NCBI GenBank assembly: GCA_965227875.1
Contig: OZ245783.1
Location: forward strand, 4,588,001-4,652,000
Direction: 5' to 3'
Length of the DNA: 64,000 bases
From: G965227875 sp965227875
GTDB taxonomy: Bacteria; Pseudomonadota; Alphaproteobacteria; Rhizobiales; JAJFHC01
Below, one piece after another: positions 61,398 through 64,000 of this stretch. Positions within the stretch are counted from its first letter, which is position 1, and each line of letters starts with the position of its first letter. The translations under genes and the position numbers were made by a program. The notes beneath the pieces were generated by a model that was not told the DNA's origin, made no database searches, and worked only from the letters and a program-made list of their open reading frames with translations.

Positions 61398-62576
61398 ATG
61401 TCCAACAAGCGCAATTCCCGGGACGATACCCGTCTGGTCACGTCCGGCCGTCATCCGGATGAACATTTCGGGTTCGTGAACCCTCCCGTATTCCACGCGT
61501 CCACGGTTCTGTACCCGGATGTCGACGCCCTGCGCAGACGCGACCAGAAATACATCTACGGTCGGCGCGGCACGCCGGTCAGCGATGCCCTCGAAGAGGC
61601 TATCGCGGACATAGAGGGTGGCTACAAGTCCCGCGTCACGGGCTCCGGTCTTGCCGCGATCACGACCGCCCTCATGGCCTTCGTCAAGGCGGGCGACCAT
61701 ATCCTCGTGGCCGACACCGTCTATCGACCGACCCGGAATTTCTGCGATTCGGTTCTGAAACGCTTCGGCGTCGAGACGACATATTACGATCCCCTGGACA
61801 CCTCCGCGATCGGACGACTGTCGAGACCGAACACCACGGTCGTCTTTACCGAGGCACCGGGATCGCAGACGTTCGAAATGCAGGATATCCCCGCCGCAGC
61901 GAAGGCCGCGCACGAGGCCGGTGCGGTCGTCATCATGGACAATACCTGGGCGTCGCCGCTTTACTTCAAGCCGTTCGAACATGGCGTCGATGTCTCGATC
62001 CAAGCCGCGACCAAGTACATCGTCGGTCATTCCGATGCGATGCTTGGAGCGATCACGGCGACGCAGGAACACTGGGAGGCCGTTATCGACACCCATAACG
62101 ACCTGGGTGCCTGCGCCGGACCGGACGACACGTATCTCGCACAGCGGGGCATCCGTACCCTGGGTGTCCGCCTCGAACGTCACATGAAGAACGGCATAGC
62201 TCTTGCCGAATGGCTGGAAAAACGGCCGGAAGTGTCCCGCGTCCTGCATCCCGCGCTGGCGTCCCATCCGGGTCACGACATATGGAAACGCGACTTCCTG
62301 GGCGCCTCGGGCCTGTTTTCCATCGTCCTGGAACCCTGCCCGCAGCAGGCCGTCGATGCGTTCCTGAACGCCGTGCAACTTTTTGGCATGGGGTATTCCT
62401 GGGGCGGATATGAAAGTCTGGTCATTCCCTTCGACCCCCGGCCCTACCGGACCGCGACCACATGGGAGAGCGAAGGCCAGGGCTTGCGCATTCACGCCGG
62501 GCTTGAAGATGTCTCCGATCTCATTGCGGATCTCGAACAGGCGTTCGACAGGCTCCATGCCGAAGCCGGCATGTGA
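61398..62576 (+). CDS. metC: Cystathionine beta-lyase
   Basis: A 392-aa PLP enzyme of the Cys/Met metabolism fold that splits cystathionine to homocysteine, pyruvate and ammonia. YGRRGTPVSDALEEAI, VTGSGLAAITTALMAF and the PLP lysine K206 in ATKYIVGHSDAM are in place. GGYESLVIPFDP near the C-terminus is typical of beta-lyases rather than gamma-synthases. The RBS before the ATG is weak. Confidence 0.93.
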   Translation: MSNKRNSRDDTRLVTSGRHPDEHFGFVNPPVFHASTVLYPDVDALRRRDQKYIYGRRGTPVSDALEEAIADIEGGYKSRVTGSGLAAITTALMAFVKAGDHILVADTVYRPTRNFCDSVLKRFGVETTYYDPLDTSAIGRLSRPNTTVVFTEAPGSQTFEMQDIPAAAKAAHEAGAVVIMDNTWASPLYFKPFEHGVDVSIQAATKYIVGHSDAMLGAITATQEHWEAVIDTHNDLGACAGPDDTYLAQRGIRTLGVRLERHMKNGIALAEWLEKRPEVSRVLHPALASHPGHDIWKRDFLGASGLFSIVLEPCPQQAVDAFLNAVQLFGMGYSWGGYESLVIPFDPRPYRTATTWESEGQGLRIHAGLEDVSDLIADLEQAFDRLHAEAGM

Positions 62577-62627
62577 ACGGCAGGCAACGGGTGGTCGCGT
62601 GACTGGACGGAATACGGAGGTGCAAAT

Positions 62628-63080
62628 ATGGACCGCCAGAAACTCTGGGACCGGCGCTTTCTTGAACTGGCCGACCTGATCGCCACCTGGAGCAAGGACC
62701 CCTCGACCAGGGTCGGCGCGATCATCGTCGACCGTCAGCGCCGGATCGTCTCGCAAGGATACAACGGCTTTCCCCTCGGAACGAACGACGACCCGGGCAT
62801 ATATGACGACCGCCCGCGCAAGTACCGACGCGTCCTGCACGCGGAGAAGAACGCCCTGCTGTTTGCGCAGCGCAATCTCGAGGGGTGCACGCTCTACGTC
62901 ACCCACCCGCCCTGTGGCCAGTGCACTGCCGCGGCCATCCAGATGGGCATAAGCCGGATCGTCACCCGGCCCGCGTCCCCCGACATGGCCGAAAGGTGGA
63001 CGGAAGAGTTCAGTGAAGCCAAGGCCATGGCCGAGGACGTCGGCCTCATCATCGACGAAGTCGTAGCGGACGAGCGCTGA
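62628..63080 (+). CDS. Cytidine/deoxycytidylate deaminase family protein (dCMP deaminase-like)
   Basis: A 150-aa zinc deaminase. The catalytic motif is HAEKNALL (zinc His and catalytic Glu) and the second zinc site is PPCGQC. The N-terminal FLELADLIATWSKDPSTRVGAIIVD and the length match dCMP deaminases, which supply dUMP for thymidylate. A tight RBS (CGGAGGTG) precedes the start, 51 bases after metC. Confidence 0.88.
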   Translation: MDRQKLWDRRFLELADLIATWSKDPSTRVGAIIVDRQRRIVSQGYNGFPLGTNDDPGIYDDRPRKYRRVLHAEKNALLFAQRNLEGCTLYVTHPPCGQCTAAAIQMGISRIVTRPASPDMAERWTEEFSEAKAMAEDVGLIIDEVVADER

Positions 63081-63196
63081 TTCCCTCCGGACACGCCCCT
63101 CGCCGGGTATCCGATAGGCTATTAGGATAGCGCTGCGCGTCTGTTGGACGCGTTGCGGCAGACCGGCCGGTCGGTCTCGCAATCCGGAAGGCGCTC

Positions 63197-64000
63197 ATGC
63201 AGACACGTACATCGCTCGTGCGTCGCAGTTTACTGGCATCCTTGATGCCGGACGTGTTCCTTCGCCTTGTGCGGGCGGGAACACATCTGTATCCGCCATC
63301 CGAACGCGACGAACTCGTCGTCACGAATATCATGGGATACCTGGCGGCGGTATCATCCCTGGCCTATGCGGTGAACTATGCGTCCATGTCGGCAACGGGT
63401 CTCGAGCCTCTTATCTGGGGAAACCTCGCTGCCGCGGTCCTGACGGGCATCGTACCCCTCTTTCATCGCGTGAGCCGCATTGCCGGGGCGCTCGTCCTGG
63501 CGGGCACCCTCTACACGACCATATTTTGCTTCACCTACCTCCTCGGCCGCGACTCCGGTGTGCAGCTCAACTATATCGGCGCGGCGGCCGTCGGTTTCCT
63601 GATACTCGGCCTCACGAAGCTCTGGCTAGTCGCGCTCCTGGTGCTGGTCGCTTGCGCATTGCACGTCTACGCCTGGTTCCACTTCACCGCCCCGCAGCCC
63701 GGCATCGTCGTACCCGCCGGGTTCTTCAGCCAGACCTACGCCATGTCCGCGGTGTCGATCATGGCCATCATCTTCGTGGCCGTTTTCTATGCTTTCACCC
63801 TTGTCCGCGACGCCCGCCGGAAGAGCGAGATCCTTCTTCTCAACGTGCTTCCGCAACCGATCGCCGACCGGCTCAAGTCGAAACCCGAGGATACGATCGC
63901 CGAACGTCACGAAGACGCCACCGTGCTTTTCGCCGACATCTGCGGGTTCACCGTATTGTCATCGCGGATCGGGCCGGAACGCGTCGTCGCCCTGATGGAC
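63197..64000 (+). CDS. Class III adenylate/guanylate cyclase, C-terminus cut by the window edge
   Basis: At least 268 residues read through the edge. The N-terminal half holds about six membrane helices. A short linker leads to LLLNVLPQPIADRL, the usual signal helix before cyclase domains, and then TVLFADICGFTVLS, the start of the catalytic core with the metal-binding Asp. GGAAGG lies before the ATG. Purine specificity cannot be read from the part present. Confidence 0.9.
   Translation, partial: MQTRTSLVRRSLLASLMPDVFLRLVRAGTHLYPPSERDELVVTNIMGYLAAVSSLAYAVNYASMSATGLEPLIWGNLAAAVLTGIVPLFHRVSRIAGALVLAGTLYTTIFCFTYLLGRDSGVQLNYIGAAAVGFLILGLTKLWLVALLVLVACALHVYAWFHFTAPQPGIVVPAGFFSQTYAMSAVSIMAIIFVAVFYAFTLVRDARRKSEILLLNVLPQPIADRLKSKPEDTIAERHEDATVLFADICGFTVLSSRIGPERVVALMD

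Noticed and set aside
63161..63172. Palindrome GACCGGCCGGTC upstream of the cyclase
   Set aside because: A 12-base GC palindrome is expected by chance in such DNA and nothing else supports an operator.
61158..63182. A 674-aa open frame antisense to metC, the deaminase and the intergenic region
   Set aside because: Shadow; metC and deaminase are well supported on the plus strand.

Overview
The window is a gene-dense, GC-rich stretch of an alphaproteobacterial chromosome. Evidence for this class includes PopZ, ErpA, a complete AapJQMP amino-acid transporter, an ExoR-like Sel1-repeat protein, a GTTC-N7-GTTC SOS box, CtrA-type TTAA-N7-TTAA boxes, and the block yajC-secD-secF / tatABC-serS-surE-pcm-nlpD / argS-SPOR-nagZ-scpA-scpB. 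The deeper lineage cannot be fixed from the sequence; a Rhodospirillales- or Kiloniellales-like marine or soil bacterium is my guess. I see no phage, insertion sequence, CRISPR array or rRNA. Two tRNA genes (Cys and Asn) are present. Almost everything looks like core genome.

Layout: 1-4.5 kb holds a truncated secreted DUF995-like gene, ssb, and the divergent ridA-uvrA pair behind a promoter with an SOS box. 4.5-10.6 kb holds an MscS-type channel (apparently leaderless), trmFO, a giant DUF2339 membrane protein and a GNAT. 10.6-15 kb, minus strand, is yajC-secD-secF followed by two proteins that resemble the mitochondrial complex I assembly factors NDUFAF3 and NDUFAF6. 15-31.9 kb holds a DUF815 ATPase and then a long minus-strand series: dgt, argS, a 967-aa SPOR protein, nagZ, scpA, scpB, an orphan ABC ATPase, tatABC, serS, surE, pcm and an NlpD-like LysM/M23 lipoprotein. 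This series links chromosome segregation, cell-wall remodelling and Tat export. 32-41.7 kb holds erpA, xthA, an OmpA-family lipoprotein, a Tat-exported L,D-transpeptidase, an ExoR-like protein, valS, popZ, tolC and a PIMT-like protein that has lost the usual substrate motif.

41.9-45.6 kb holds the tRNAs, a small membrane protein, a single-domain response regulator and a divergent membrane hybrid histidine kinase. 45.6-50.5 kb, minus strand, is a likely operon: a split UxaA-type lyase (SAF plus catalytic subunit), malic enzyme, a SAM methyltransferase and an EamA exporter. Divergent from it are cysK, an AlaX-type tRNA-editing enzyme, a sulfurtransferase and a GNAT (50.7-53.9 kb), which points to cysteine and sulfur metabolism. 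53.9-61 kb is the aapJQMP operon, extended by a vWA-type DUF1194 protein and second copies of the binding protein and the ATPase. The window ends with metC, a dCMP-type deaminase and a truncated class III adenylate/guanylate cyclase.

The most interesting threads are: near-identical CtrA-like boxes in front of argS and the nlpD-like gene; the complex I assembly factor pair coupled to SecDF; the PIMT-like protein beside tolC; the partially duplicated Aap transporter with an embedded vWA protein; and the split UxaA/malic enzyme operon facing a cysteine/tRNA-quality-control operon.
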